NCBI GenBank assembly: GCA_015039315.1
Contig: WIDE01000075.1
Location: forward strand, 62,001-126,000
Reading direction: 5' to 3'
Length of the DNA: 64,000 bases
Origin: Clavulina sp. PMI_390
Taxonomy: Eukaryota > Basidiomycota > Agaricomycetes > Cantharellales > Hydnaceae
Numbering within the stretch: position 1 is the stretch's first letter; every line of letters starts with the position of its first letter. Under the pieces are notes generated by a model. That model searched no databases. It worked only from the letters and a program-made list of their open reading frames with translations, and was not told the origin of the DNA. Below, piece after piece: positions 1 to 11,300 of this stretch. Both the position numbers and the translations under genes were made by a program.

Positions 1-168
1 TGTACCCGGAGCTAGTCTTCTCATGAAACCTTGAATTTAGCCCCAGTGTGCAACACCACAACTACACCTGCTTATATCCACGGCGACCTAGACCTCAGAA
101 ACATTCCGGCAGCACCTTGGGAACTATCTTCACCACGTCTTCTATGCGATTCCTATATATCCTGCACC

Positions 169-1317
169 ATGATGAATTCCTCGTCTGGCTCGTCGTCAAC
201 ATCTGGCTCCCTAAGCTCCAGCAAAAACTACTACACTAGCTCTTCTTGTGCCTCTACCTCAGCCACTAAAAGGGGCTTTCTCCATAGCTACGGCAAATCG
301 ATGTTCGGAATTGCTCGGTTCGCACTCTCTCTGTGCATACCCTCGATCTCCTCGCGACTGGCACCAAAATACCCGGTGTGGCTCACCCCTCTCGTCCGTG
401 CACGAGAGGATCACCGCCATGAACAAGAAGCTAAACTGCCGCTCACACACACACTCCCATCTCTGGCCAACGACGATACTGAGCTAGAATACGACTATTC
501 ATGCGAGGACGAGCTTGGTCCTCTCGACTTTGATCCTGAATCTCTCATCTCTCGCTCTAGTTCTGATCCTCTCTCCTACTCCAGCTCGGAGCTAGAGGAT
601 CCCTTCGTAGACGATATCTCTCTCAGCAGAACGTATTCAGATACCGATTCCAACGACTCCCATTCAGGCGATCTGGACAACCTTGACGAGCATGAATACG
701 AGGAGGACGAATATGGAGATCATTTGGAAACCGAGGTTACGTATCTCCCTTACGACGGTCCCCATAACTTCGACTATGGACACCCCAACACCACCGCCCC
801 ACCTGCAAATGCCAACTCATTCACGCACGCATCGCCTTTTGACCGCCCGCTCTCTGCCATCCCCCCACACGTTATTTCGATCCTGCGTGTCGAGCTCGAT
901 GATACCCCATCTTTAACGCTCTCGTCTCAGCCCAAAAAACGCGTTGTATACGGCAAAACCAGTACTCATATGCGGCGCGTCACTGCTGTCGACGTCCAGA
1001 GCGGAATGGACTATCACTCGAAAGATCTTACGGCCCGGGGACGGAGGGAAGCGATTTATCGAAGCGAATGCATTCGTCATGAGGCGAGGCTAATTGCCCA
1101 AGAGTGGGCGAGACTGAGGCCACGGAGAGCGGGAGAGCATCCGCCTCCCAGAAAGATGGTGAGGCCGAGTGCGCTTGGTGGATTGGGGTTGGGGACTTTG
1201 CTGAGGCACAGTTGGATAGTGGGGAATCCTCCTGGAGAGGGGGTGCATACGGATGCAAGGGCGGGGCTGGGGCAGAATACTCCTGGTCCTGACAAGAACA
1301 GTGTGGACGGAGGCTAG
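169..1317 (+). CDS. Ser-rich acidic protein of unknown function, single exon
   Basis: I do not recognise this protein. The frame is open from the left edge, but the first good ATG (a double Met) at 169 gives 382 aa. It opens with a Ser/Thr-rich tract, then a short hydrophobic stretch (FGIARFALSLCIPS), a long Asp/Glu/Ser-rich middle, and a basic C-terminal helix containing DLTARGRREAIYRSE. The same C-terminal block (DLTPRAKEEAVWLSE) occurs in the minus-strand gene at 16707-17807, so the two form a small paralogous family. The last 60 residues are Gly/Pro-rich and may not be conserved. No introns are needed. An upstream exon outside the window cannot be excluded. Confidence 0.7.
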   Translation: MMNSSSGSSSTSGSLSSSKNYYTSSSCASTSATKRGFLHSYGKSMFGIARFALSLCIPSISSRLAPKYPVWLTPLVRAREDHRHEQEAKLPLTHTLPSLANDDTELEYDYSCEDELGPLDFDPESLISRSSSDPLSYSSSELEDPFVDDISLSRTYSDTDSNDSHSGDLDNLDEHEYEEDEYGDHLETEVTYLPYDGPHNFDYGHPNTTAPPANANSFTHASPFDRPLSAIPPHVISILRVELDDTPSLTLSSQPKKRVVYGKTSTHMRRVTAVDVQSGMDYHSKDLTARGRREAIYRSECIRHEARLIAQEWARLRPRRAGEHPPPRKMVRPSALGGLGLGTLLRHSWIVGNPPGEGVHTDARAGLGQNTPGPDKNSVDGG

Positions 1318-1552
1318 GCGGAAGAGGATGTTCTGGAGGAGCTTGGAGATCTAATGACGTGGTTCTCTCAAAAGAAACGTGAGCTGGGACCTGCAACGGA
1401 TGGTCTTTTTCAGACTCTCCTTGAACAAGCTATATTTTGACACTGCTTTCATTAATGTTCTTTGATTTGTTGAAGTAATTTGCTCCTCGGCGATTCAGCA
1501 ATCTACTTCTAACATTTTCACGCCCACTGTTTAATACGCGCTTGACGATTTG

Positions 1553-1910
1553 ACCAATGGCTAACCCGTGCAACACATCCGCGCCCCTCTTGAGCGGGTT
1601 TCACTTTAGTTGATCTCAGATATCTCCAGTATAGGTGGAGGACCCCCTTCTCATCTTGTTCTCCCTATCATAAGTGAGCCAGTCATCGAGCCTTCATGTT
1701 CCTCCACACCATCCACTGCGAGTACGAGTATTACTTGAGCCCCCCTGATGGATAAGCGACTCTCATCACGCTCCCCAGTGCCCAAATCTCCGGACGTCGC
1801 TGCAGTCCATCCCTCCTGACCCTCAACGATCGTGGTCCTACAGAGCCAGCTTGCCCCATTAACACCACCCAGCTTCACACTGGTGCTGCTAGCGCTACCA
1901 CCATGCGTGC
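1553..1910 (+). pseudogene. Decayed partial duplicate of the 2848-4412 gene's promoter and 5' coding end
   Basis: This stretch has no usable frame but aligns by eye with about 2690-3030. Both share a motif near CTCTTGAGCG before a Cys/Thr-rich leader, then GCGACTCT-ATC-CTCCCCAGTGC, a CTGCAGTCC block, a GACCCTC block and a run of ACCACCA. In the intact copy this covers the TATA region, the leader and the first ~60 codons. Here the ATG region and frame are lost. The similarity fades past about 1910. The best reading is an old tandem duplication whose left copy died. Confidence 0.55.
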
Positions 1911-2750
1911 GTCGATCGAGTTCGTAACGAGGATGATTACGTGGTGCCTTTCACGTTTTCGAGAACTCGGAACAGCCACAACATATGGCTCTGGTCGTAT
2001 TCGCCACTTCCCTTTGTTTCAGCGCCGCCGAAGAGGCTCTGGGACTTCTGACCCCATATTATGAGAGAAACATAAACGGCGGGATACTAGCGAACTATTT
2101 GCGCGAGGTAAGTGCGGTACAAATGGATTCTTGTAGGCCTTGGTTGATATAAGGAGGCTGGAGAAGCCTTGGCGAAAAACTTGCGATGTCACAAAGCATG
2201 GGTTAGTAGAAGAGGGCCTGATGCTGAAGAAGGTACCAGCTTAGCTGAACGGGTCTACTATGGGTGGACTAGGATCATGAGGGTATAAGATAGAATGGGG
2301 CTGGAACGCAGCCACGCTTATGGAGGTCAATGTGCCACCATCTTTCGCCAAAATCGAGATCAGGAGTCCCGCTAGGTGCGAATAAATCTCTTGCTGCTTC
2401 GTGGCCTGAGTGAGTCTAGGCGTGCAGGAGGGTGCTTGGGTCTGGAACATGATCGGCCAAACAAGTTGGCTTCCTCGAACCAAACAAATCTCTGTCCTCC
2501 CTCACATTTGGCCAGTGACTGCTTGCCACATCTCTAGCTTATGACGCGTGGCTACGGTGGCATTGGTGTGATAGAAATACTAACAAAAGTTGATCCCCTA
2601 TAGCATCGTCACTTCAGTTCATGAGCCACCCCATGACTCCATGAGTGGGTGATCGCGGAAGGTGTCAGATCAAGTGCCGCACTCTTTGTCCCTTCTCAAA
2701 CGTCCGCACCTCTTTGAGCGCGGTTCGTCTCACTTCTTGTACATGTTATG

Positions 2751-2758
2751 TATATAAA
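2751..2758 (+). promoter_or_regulatory. TATA box of the gene at 2848
   Basis: TATATAAA lies 97 nt upstream of the proposed ATG. It is followed by a C/T-rich leader, as is common in front of basidiomycete genes. Confidence 0.45.
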
Positions 2759-2847
2759 CTTCAAGATCGTTTGTTCGCCCCCTCCATCGTAAAGTCAACC
2801 ACTGTCGCCCTCCTCCACAGCGCTCCTTCAGATCATCTGTCACCACC

Positions 2848-4412
2848 ATGACTCTTACTCCGTCTGACAGCAACGCGACTCTTATCTCCCTCCCCAGTGC
2901 TCATAGCTCTGGATCTCGCCCTAGCTCCCCTGCCTGGACCCTCGATGGTCGCTGCAGTCCCACTTCACCACTTGCCCCTACGAACGCCACAAACTTTTCT
3001 GCCGGCGCTGCCACCACCACCACCATCTCTGGTTCCCTCACGATGCCTCGCTCGGATACAACACTTCATACGACGCTGAAGAAGACTCTACGTGCTAGGA
3101 CTGGTAGTGTTCCTACTCCTGTGGCTTCGGTGCTCTCTGCCCTTGCGACTGTCACTGGTGCCTCAATCCTCGCCTTGCCTGTACGCGCACTCAGCGTTTC
3201 CCCTTGTGGCAAAGCAGTAGATAGAGGACAACCACTCTCTGAAGGATATGCCCGATGGAGGTCCTGCAGTCGGTCGGCGCTGGTCGCTCCTGAGCCGCCA
3301 TCTTTCAGCTATCAGCGAAGTGTCAGTTCATCGTCTTGTACTCGATCATCTTCGTCCTCGCGCTCGACTTCTCCCTCGTCATCTGCGACATCATCGAAGG
3401 AGTCGAAAACCTCTTCATTCTTCTACGATACGTGAGTACTGTGTACATCCATTTCGGATATCACCCCCTCATACTTATCTGCCCATCTAGCGAATCTCGC
3501 ACCAGTCCTCTTTCGGCACGCTTCCCTGACTTCCCGTTCGTTTTTGACTCGTGCACTGCTCCCGAACCCGACCCCAGGGCCCCCGCAGTCGCCGCCGAAA
3601 AGCAACGAGCCCTCAAGGAATCTGACAATCTTCTGCGCCCACAGCGCCAGCGCTCTCAGGTTTATCGCGCGCAGAGGTACCTCGGAGGGACAGCAAGCGT
3701 CGGATCGGAGGGCAATCCACTGCCGCATGCCGAGTTGCTGACGACTGGGTTTTTCGACCCTGAAGCCACTCCCAAGCCTTCCCGGAGCAATCGCCAGCGA
3801 TCTTCCACTATGGCTCGTCCTAGTCCTCTGGTGAAGCCTGTACGCTCGATGACGGCCGATGTCGTTCCTGCCACATCAAGACCTTCTGCTGCTGCTTCTG
3901 GGACGCCGGCTCATGCAACTTCAAAGGAGAATAAGAACCCTCAGGATCAGCATCGTCCGTCGGAATCTGGCTGCCTCCCCATCCCACCGTCAATCACTTT
4001 CGCCGATGTCCTCACGGCTATGTTCATTTCTCCTGACGCCTCTTTCGCACCTGTTCCCGGTCGTAAGCCGACTTCGCTATCTCTCTTTCTCGACGCTCCT
4101 CCTGGGCTCTCTCTCCCGGCGTCGACAAAAAAGTTTTCAGCAGCCGCAACTGCAAAGCCTACTACGCCCGCCACGACCACCACGCGAAGGCTGAAGAATC
4201 GCCAGTTCAAGTCGGATGTCCCGCGCAGTCGGGGCGGTAGTAATGACCGTCGTCGTAATCGTAAAGCGAACGCCAAGGTGGAGGTGGAAGAGGAGGAGGA
4301 GGAGGTTCCTGTTAGGATGAGGACGCTGGGAGGTGATCCTGCGAGGGAGGCCCGCAGGGATGGGAAGATGCATCTGGATTTACAGGAGTACTGGAGTCGT
4401 CTGAGGATCTAG
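2848..4412 (+). CDS. Ser/Thr/Pro-rich hypothetical protein, two exons
   Basis: The model joins 2848-3431 and 3491-4412 across a 59-nt intron (gtgagt...ctag) and gives 501 aa. The ATG has a good CACC-ATG context and a TATA box upstream. The protein is low-complexity: Ser/Thr-rich at the N-terminus, Arg/Pro/Ser-rich in the middle, then a Glu run (EVEEEEEEV) and a basic tail ending EYWSRLRI. No known domain is visible. One oddity is that the other forward frame between 3294 and 3431 reads LYSIIFVLALDFSLVICDII with strongly C-ending codons and stays open to 4412. An alternative exon (for example intron 3217-3308) could therefore encode a hydrophobic segment instead. The gene is likely real; the exact exon 1 is uncertain. 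Confidence 0.5.
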
Positions 4413-4689
4413 TGTACTGGTAGAATGTGGTCGTATGCCGTAGTAAGGGCGAGGAAAGTGTTGGAAGGTTCTAGTGTTATTTTTATTTTTTTCGTTCATC
4501 TCTTCCTTTACTATCTATAAGGATTGTAATATCAAGAATATCCCGGTCTGGATGCGAGCCACCTCGATGTGCTGTGTTTTCTCCATGAACTTGGTTTGGT
4601 TTGGAGGTTCAATACTCAATGACGGACCATCTGAAGTACTTGATGGTCTCAATATGTTCTATTTTAGGACGACTCGTTACTTTTAACGG

Positions 4690-5148
4690 ACTTTGGCCAG
4701 TTTCAGCGGGCTCTCACCTCCATCGACGAGGCGACGGGAATTTACACAACCCTCTGTATAGAAAGCCATGACGAGGCCATTTCGACCGCCTTGGGTCATT
4801 TAAGTGGGCTCCGGGTTAGGTTGCTCCTACGACTGGACCGGCTCGAGGAAGCACAGGAAATGGTGGGACGAAGGATTCGACGTACTAGAACAGGCAATGA
4901 CTGCATGGAGGGTAGGATTGAAAACCCTATCTATATTATTGGGCGACATCCCTGCAGTGAGCCGGTACTTCCGTAGGGGTAGGGAGGAAAAGGACAATGC
5001 GAATGAAGCGGCAGCCCCTGCTAAACTGGACTATGATGGCGGCGAATGTGCAAACATCCCTCACATCGAAAGGACTCATCATCTCTCTGTTGTAATTACG
5101 ACCATTGTTTCATTTTTACTTTTTTTCTCCCTTCTCCCTCCTTTTTGA
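4690..5148 (+). pseudogene. TPR-repeat protein fragment with a frameshift
   Basis: One frame (about 4690-4860) reads QRALTSIDEATGIYTTL and then RLLLRLDRLEEAQEM, the helix-pair pattern of tetratricopeptide repeats in fungal NLR/TPR proteins. At about 4860 the similarity jumps one frame to KWWDEGFDVLEQAMTAWR, the next repeat. No start codon, upstream domain or full repeat array is present. I read it as a relic of a larger TPR protein. A similar relic lies near 52960-53578. Confidence 0.5.
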
Positions 5149-8100
5149 ATATTGGTAATCAATGTGAGTTGATTCCTACGGCCTTGAGATGCATGTCATT
5201 GGACAGTCCGAAGCCAGTCACTTGTCACTTCCCACGCTTTCCACCCAAGTTCCTTCATCTCTTGGGGATCTGGATAGCTCACAAATATAATCTGAAGAGC
5301 TTTTCTCATGACTGCATATGATCCTCTAGATGTCGGTGAACTGAATCAATCATTCGCTACCCAAAGCTACCCAGTTCAGGTGCAGTCGCCGAGTCGCAGA
5401 TGCAGCTTCAGACTGTTGATATCTCCCTATCCGTATTGCGACCTCACACACAAAGGGAAGGGCAAGAGCTACCCTATCTTGTATAATATCAAACCAAGCC
5501 TGCTTCGAAATCCATCAGCCGTTTGCGACTGGGAGTATCGATTTGCCCTTCAAGTTGATGTTGTCTGCTGACCCAGGATTGGATATGATGCGCGTCTCCT
5601 CGTGATACCCTGGTCCTTTACTCGCCACCCTATGCAGTATCTGTAACACTTCCTTGCACTCATTCATCCATTGACCAAATCCCATCTGCCTCGGACTTGG
5701 GGTGTCCGAGGTCAGTCTATCAGCCACATGCGCGCTAGTTTCTTCTCTGAACCTCTTGGCCCCTTTGTCATATAGGAATCACGACTTGCGCCGCTGATCA
5801 TCAGGTGCGTCTATTCCCGAGCGCTCGCTATTTTGTCTCAACTATCATTCTACATGTACAGCCCGCAGATCCTCCCAACATGTCGAACACGCGGCGGCGA
5901 TCTTGACGACACCTTGCTGCGCGCCTTAGAAAGGAACAAATCCACACGGAACTACGACTTGATCGACCGCGAATTCTTGATGCAAGTCCTTACGACATGC
6001 CGAATGCCTATGTATGTACACGTAAAATATAACAATCTATCTATATCCACCGAGTGCTCCAGACCTGTGATTCGCCAGTTGCTGTGGATGTTGCACCACC
6101 CCATCGCTATGGTGCTAATAGATAATTCGGGATCCACATTCCGCAGATCTGCTAGTGCGACACTCACTCGGAATGATCTCCCCAACCTCACGCAGTGCTA
6201 TAGCAGCTAGTCCTCATGGGTGTGCACGTTGTCGCCTGTATTCATTCAGCTCAAGGAGGCAAGGCACTTTGATTCAGGCTACTATGGGCATGGGATCCAA
6301 CTCCGGTCTCCTTCGAGTCAATTTGTGGAAGCCCCTCTCGGGAAGTAGCGCGCTGAACGAAGACGAGACAGGCGTGATGACACCAAGTACCCGAGGGCTC
6401 GGGGGTCCACAGACTCGGTCACCCGGAGACATTCAAAACGCCCGCTCGGCGCCCGCCCTTCCGCCCGTATCCGTACGGACGGCTTGACACGTCGCACTGA
6501 CAAAACCAAACAGCCTTTTTTCTTCCTATCATTTCCGTGCGTTTTCTCAAGCTCTAATCCATATCCAGCCATCCGACTATCTATTGACAGCCCCACTAAT
6601 TACTTGATCGCTGTGAACGATCGTCCCACTGATTATCGATATTCAAACATTTTGTTGTTGATAGCATTGTTGGTAAGCTCCCTTTGCGCGCGCCCATCCG
6701 CGGCGCTGAACTGTGCCTCGCAAGCCACTCAACTTACAGCCGGCACCAGAGTGCGGGGGATTCACTACTTGGACCGAAAGTGAAACCGAAGCGATCCCGC
6801 AAGGCAGTCCAATGCAATCCTTTCTTTTTTCAGCTGCTGATTACCCATGTACAGTCATATATGTAATTTCATCCCCCTTGCCTCTTCCTCACTCCCTACT
6901 TTCTTCCTGGGATTGCACACCGCAAATAATTAGTATCCGTTCTGAACGCCGGATAGTCGCCTGTGCATTGGCTCTGAATCGATATCGATGGGGATCACAA
7001 TTACTGGCACCACCAGCTCCTTCCCGGGTTCCAGCAAAAATTGTGGACATATTGTATTTTACCATGTGGAGCTTGTTGCTGTGCCTTTCCGCCCAACACG
7101 TATTTTCTTGGCGCTTTACGAAATTTCTTTTGAGCCGGTGTACCGGTCGCGAATACTTACCCCACTTTGCTGCGCGAGATCGTCAATATACATCCTCGTT
7201 GTTCGGATGTCGTAAACTTCCCACTCACTCATGGCCGCAAGATCAGCAATACCAACGAAAGCGCAGTACAGTACAGTACAGCTCACACGTGTTCGCACAT
7301 TACACAAAGGGAAGGAGGGGGTATCAAGTTTTATTATTATAGCCTACGCAACTCAGCTGAACTAAACTAATTGTGCAGGTGGGATGCAAGTGCGAGTGGC
7401 GGATACAAGTGCATGTGCGGAGAGTGGTAATAGTAGTAATAGTGTATGTGGGCAGAATGCAATCTGTAGGGGCAGAAGAAGACGAAAACAACACCTGACG
7501 AACGAGGGATACACTAAAACAACTCAAAGGGGAGAGGGAAAGAAAATCAATAGAGAACAAAGGTGGCGAGGGATCGATGCGCTGCAGCGAAGTCGCCGAC
7601 TGCTGCCGCCACGCGCGAAACGGCATGCAACGGAAGGGGGTAATAGAATAGAAACACATCCGTGAAGGAGGAGGGCAGAGAAGATCGATCGTCCCACAAG
7701 AATGTGTTGGAGACAGAAGAAAAGAACAGATAACACGAAACAATCGAACATGGCTGACGGGGATGGATGGGTGGATGAATGAATTGGGTGGGGATCGACA
7801 TGCCGAAGAGAGTGGCGCTGTCTAGAAATGATATGATTCGAAGGGCAGTGCACTCGGGGTTATTATGATTGATTAGAGATTGATTAGCGCGAGGAGCGTG
7901 GAGAAGAAGGCGCATGGCGCGAAGACACGGAGGGATTTAGAGAAAGCCGAGCGACGTGGGACAAAAATGTGTGGATATGGATGATTGGAGAGGTGTGCCA
8001 TATTGGGTGGTGGGATTCTGCGCCGCCAGCGACACGAGAGATCGATCGCGATGGCAGTGCAAGGCAGGCACAGTAGCGACATGATACAATTCCACGCGTG

Positions 8101-8174
8101 CACCCAATTTGAGTTGAGTGTTGCAGAGAAGAGAGCGAGAGAGAATCGCCATTGCCAGCGAGAGCATAGTACAC
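5149..8174. other. 3-kb stretch without a convincing gene
   Basis: There are many overlapping short frames on both strands but none with splice support or a family motif. Two pieces look mildly coding. One is a minus frame at 5515-5727 (QWMNECKEVLQILHRVA). The other is a GC-richer open frame at 6155-6487 with a Pro/Arg/Ser-rich translation. At about 7260-7280 there is a tiny AGTAC repeat. The long stop-poor frames at 7380-8450 come from purine-biased sequence (G/A-rich plus strand) rather than from conserved protein. Confidence 0.5.
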
Positions 8175-8375
8175 TCATCGCTGCCCATTTGGCAGATTGC
8201 GACCAAGCACCCTCCCGCGATCAAAGTCATTGCTGCCGCCGCTTTCAGAGCCCGACGAGCGATTGTTGGCGGCTGCTGCGGCAGCTTTCTCTTCAGCAGC
8301 GCGGCGTTGCACACAGATGGGGCCTTGGCAGGTTGCGCGCGTATTATCAAATCCGCAGATCTCGCAACGGTGCAT
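8175..8375 (-). CDS. Small protein with a four-Cys zinc-knuckle-like motif (66 aa)
   Basis: Within a longer open frame the ATG at 8375 starts MHRCEICGFDNTRATCQG, followed by PICVQRRAAEEKA, an Ala run and a Ser/Gly-rich tail. The four cysteines (C-x2-C-x9-C-x4-C) at the extreme N-terminus, in a compact charged context, suggest a metal-binding knuckle. I know no named family with this arrangement. The start is chosen because the motif begins immediately after it. The upstream sequence is low quality as protein. A donor-like GTGCTT near the end means the C-terminus could be spliced further. It may be a real short gene or a chance frame. Confidence 0.4.
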   Translation of the reverse strand: MHRCEICGFDNTRATCQGPICVQRRAAEEKAAAAAANNRSSGSESGGSNDFDRGRVLGRNLPNGQR

Positions 8376-11300
8376 AGTGGGCTGAGCGGAGTGAAAATCG
8401 CCAGAGATGTACAGTAACGCGGCCGTGTTCGGAGAGCATTGCACAAGAGATGACAGAGAGTGACAGGAGAAATGAAAGGGGGTTGTAGTCGACAGGTCGT
8501 GTATCGGACGACAGGGGCCGATTAGCAAAGGAGAGACGCGAGGGGAGGCATTGGGCCAGGGTTACATGCAGGATTTAGTGGAGGAGGAACGAGGTTGGAG
8601 TGGGCAGAGCGCGCAGGTTACGGTTAGCATATAGTCTCAGACACGAATATAGACAATGCAATGCTTACGATTGCGCGAGCCATTGAGTGTCAAGAGAGTA
8701 AGTAGAGGGAGGTGTTTAGGCGAGTCGAGAGTGATGTGCAAGGACGTCGAAGTAGCAAGAGGAGCTACAAGGCACAGCGAGTCAGTAAAACATGATGATG
8801 AAGGATGATCGTCACCGTTCGGGTGCACATGTGGATGGAAGGATGTATGGAAGGATGAACAAAGCACAAACCTCGTGCAGCGATTGGCGCAACGCTATTG
8901 ATAGCGGAGAGATGCGAAAGGCAAGGGGGGACGGATGAACAGCGGGAGATTACTTTGTGGGTGAGGGGGGAGATGCAGCGAGAGGGGGGGCGGAGTATTT
9001 GTACCCCACCGGAGGGGCCGACATGTTCAGTCTGTATGTGCGCATCACTCATCATACAAAGTGTCAACAAACTGGGCCGGAAACCCAATATGCCCCTCGC
9101 TAGAGCCTTTCAAATTCCCGCAGCCCTCGTTTTGGAAGTGATAGGAAAAACCGGTCCCCGATCCATCTGCCCGCCGCGCCTGTTGCTAACATCCCCCCGG
9201 GACCTTACCTCATTTCCTTTGCCACGCGAGGAGCCAAGAGCTGAGGGATCCACATCAGCACCATTACTCAATGAGTGGCACTCTCTTGCTTACTATGCCC
9301 AGGGTTCCGCTCTCCTCCTCCACATCATGACAACGATGCATGTAACGAGTGGGCAAAAAGTGGGGAGGCACTGTGCGCAGCCCGCCAACGAGCAACCCCC
9401 AGTTTTCCAGGTGACGTCACAATGTAACGCGCGCGCACCGGCGGTGAACAACGTCGGCATCAGAACCCTAAATCCACCCTAAATTAGTAGGCGACCTATC
9501 AAGCCCCGTGAATTTGGGCCGTTCATACATCCTGTAATGGACTTTGTTAGGCTTTGCATGTATGGTCGTCATCATATTGCCACTATCGTCATCCTACGTC
9601 ACTGCCACCATCGAGTTACGCAGTGTATTTTGTCGCGAATTCTCCCATTTTGGCAGGCGGAAGCGGAGGATCCGGATATAGCGTCGTGCGGGTATCCTAG
9701 ACATGGGTATTTTGTGCATCACTGTATGCACCCGCCATGAAAAAGATGTTCCGTTTTTCCCTGGAGAGAGGGCCAGGGGGGATGAGATGGCGGCTGGTTA
9801 TAGGGGTAAGTTTGGAAAAAAAAAAAAAGCTGCTGACATCGAAGGGCGGCTTGGAACTCCTGACCTACTCGACGATAACCCTGAGTATGGGCTGCTTTCT
9901 GCTCCTCCTATCGAGACTGCAACTCACGAAAACCCTTTCGCTCACTGATTTGCTCGTGGCGACTGGCTAATGATGACGAACTCTCGCTAAGTATTAGGCG
10001 GTGATTAAGTCCGCCTCCTCTTTCTCTCTCCACCACGCCTCCGTCTCTCGATCACGAATAAACCCAGGGTTGGCGCGTTTCATCGCCATGGGGCAGCGAA
10101 GATGGCGCTGCGCCGGCCGTCCTCCACTCCTCCCAAAGGGTTGGGTTGTCAATAGGGCCGACGATCGGCACAACCGGCGCACAAACCAGGAGCACGACAC
10201 GATCACGCTAGCGATAGTACTCACATGCTCACTACTTACTCCAAGGCGCAATCAGATCAATATATCTCTCACCCCACGTTCACGTCTCTCAAGGGCTCAT
10301 TCAGCCAGCCCTTCCCCGCGTGAGCGAGCGAACGAGCGACCATTTGATCACCGAAAGCAAGCATCGAAGGACATCCATCCATTGTAGTGACTGACTGACT
10401 TACTCAGTAACACGCGGGCGCCGGCCCCCTGCCCCCTGAGTGCTGAAAGCTTGATCAGGGCTGGTTCGGAAAAATGGTCTGCATCCCCAGGGATACAATA
10501 AACCCGCCTCCCCTCTCAATCAGCTTCTTTCACACCTATCCCCATCTATCTTCGGCGAAGCTGGAAAATCGTCAACTCAGGGCTATCTATCTACGGCTGC
10601 TGTCGGATCCTCCCCTCCAATTCTCTCCGCATAGCTTTTCGCCACGCCTTGGTTCTGTCCATCTGGTACAGAAGGAGATTTCCGACTCTACATCATCTGA
10701 CTTATCGTCGAGCATCCAAAAAGAGGTTGTTCCTCTTCCTGATTCAAACGAATGTAAAAGGCACATTTTCCATACAGAAATTTGTTATTATTCCGCTCCA
10801 CCCGCTAGTCAGAACGATGACCCGTGAGGTCATGAGGACATTCGGACCGGACGAGCGACAAAGGCAGAAAACGGGGAATGCGTATCTATGGCCCACGAGC
10901 AAATGCTTGTATTCCATCCTGTGAGAGTGTGAACGATCAGGAGGAAGGTTGCTTTCACAAGCTAGCGGGAACCCTGACTGTGGCTCCAACCATACATGCG
11001 CTGCCCCACATTAGATGCACGCGATCACCTACGTCGTAGCGCAGCGGATAGAGGACCCTTTGCGCTCAATCTTCTCCCTCCAAATAAGTCGAGCCGCAGA
11101 AACGCCATCACATGCTGTGCTTCCGAAGGGATCCGATTGGGAGAGGCAACGAATTAGTGTCGCATCCGAGAAAACGCCACGTGGAGTGATAATAAGCCGT
11201 GCTGTCGACGAGGTCTCAGGGAAAACCATTAAAATATGTTGTCAAATTCCCGGGTTTTCAGACGAAACGCGGAAGCAAATTCGAGGGTCGCTCGGTGTAG

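Noticed and set aside
7324..8450. Dense overlapping ORFs of 90-170 codons on both strands
   Set aside because: They arise from purine/pyrimidine strand bias; the translations are repetitive Ser/His/Leu-rich and lack starts, splice sites or motifs. Only the Cys-motif ORF at 8175-8375 was kept.
9466..9486. AACCCTAAATC-ACCCTAAA resembling telomere repeats
   Set aside because: Only two imperfect units within unique sequence; not a telomere or interstitial array.
11029..11110. Sequence GTCGTAGCGCAGCGGATAG resembling a tRNA D-arm
   Set aside because: No acceptor stem, anticodon arm or GTTCGA T-loop follows at the right spacing.
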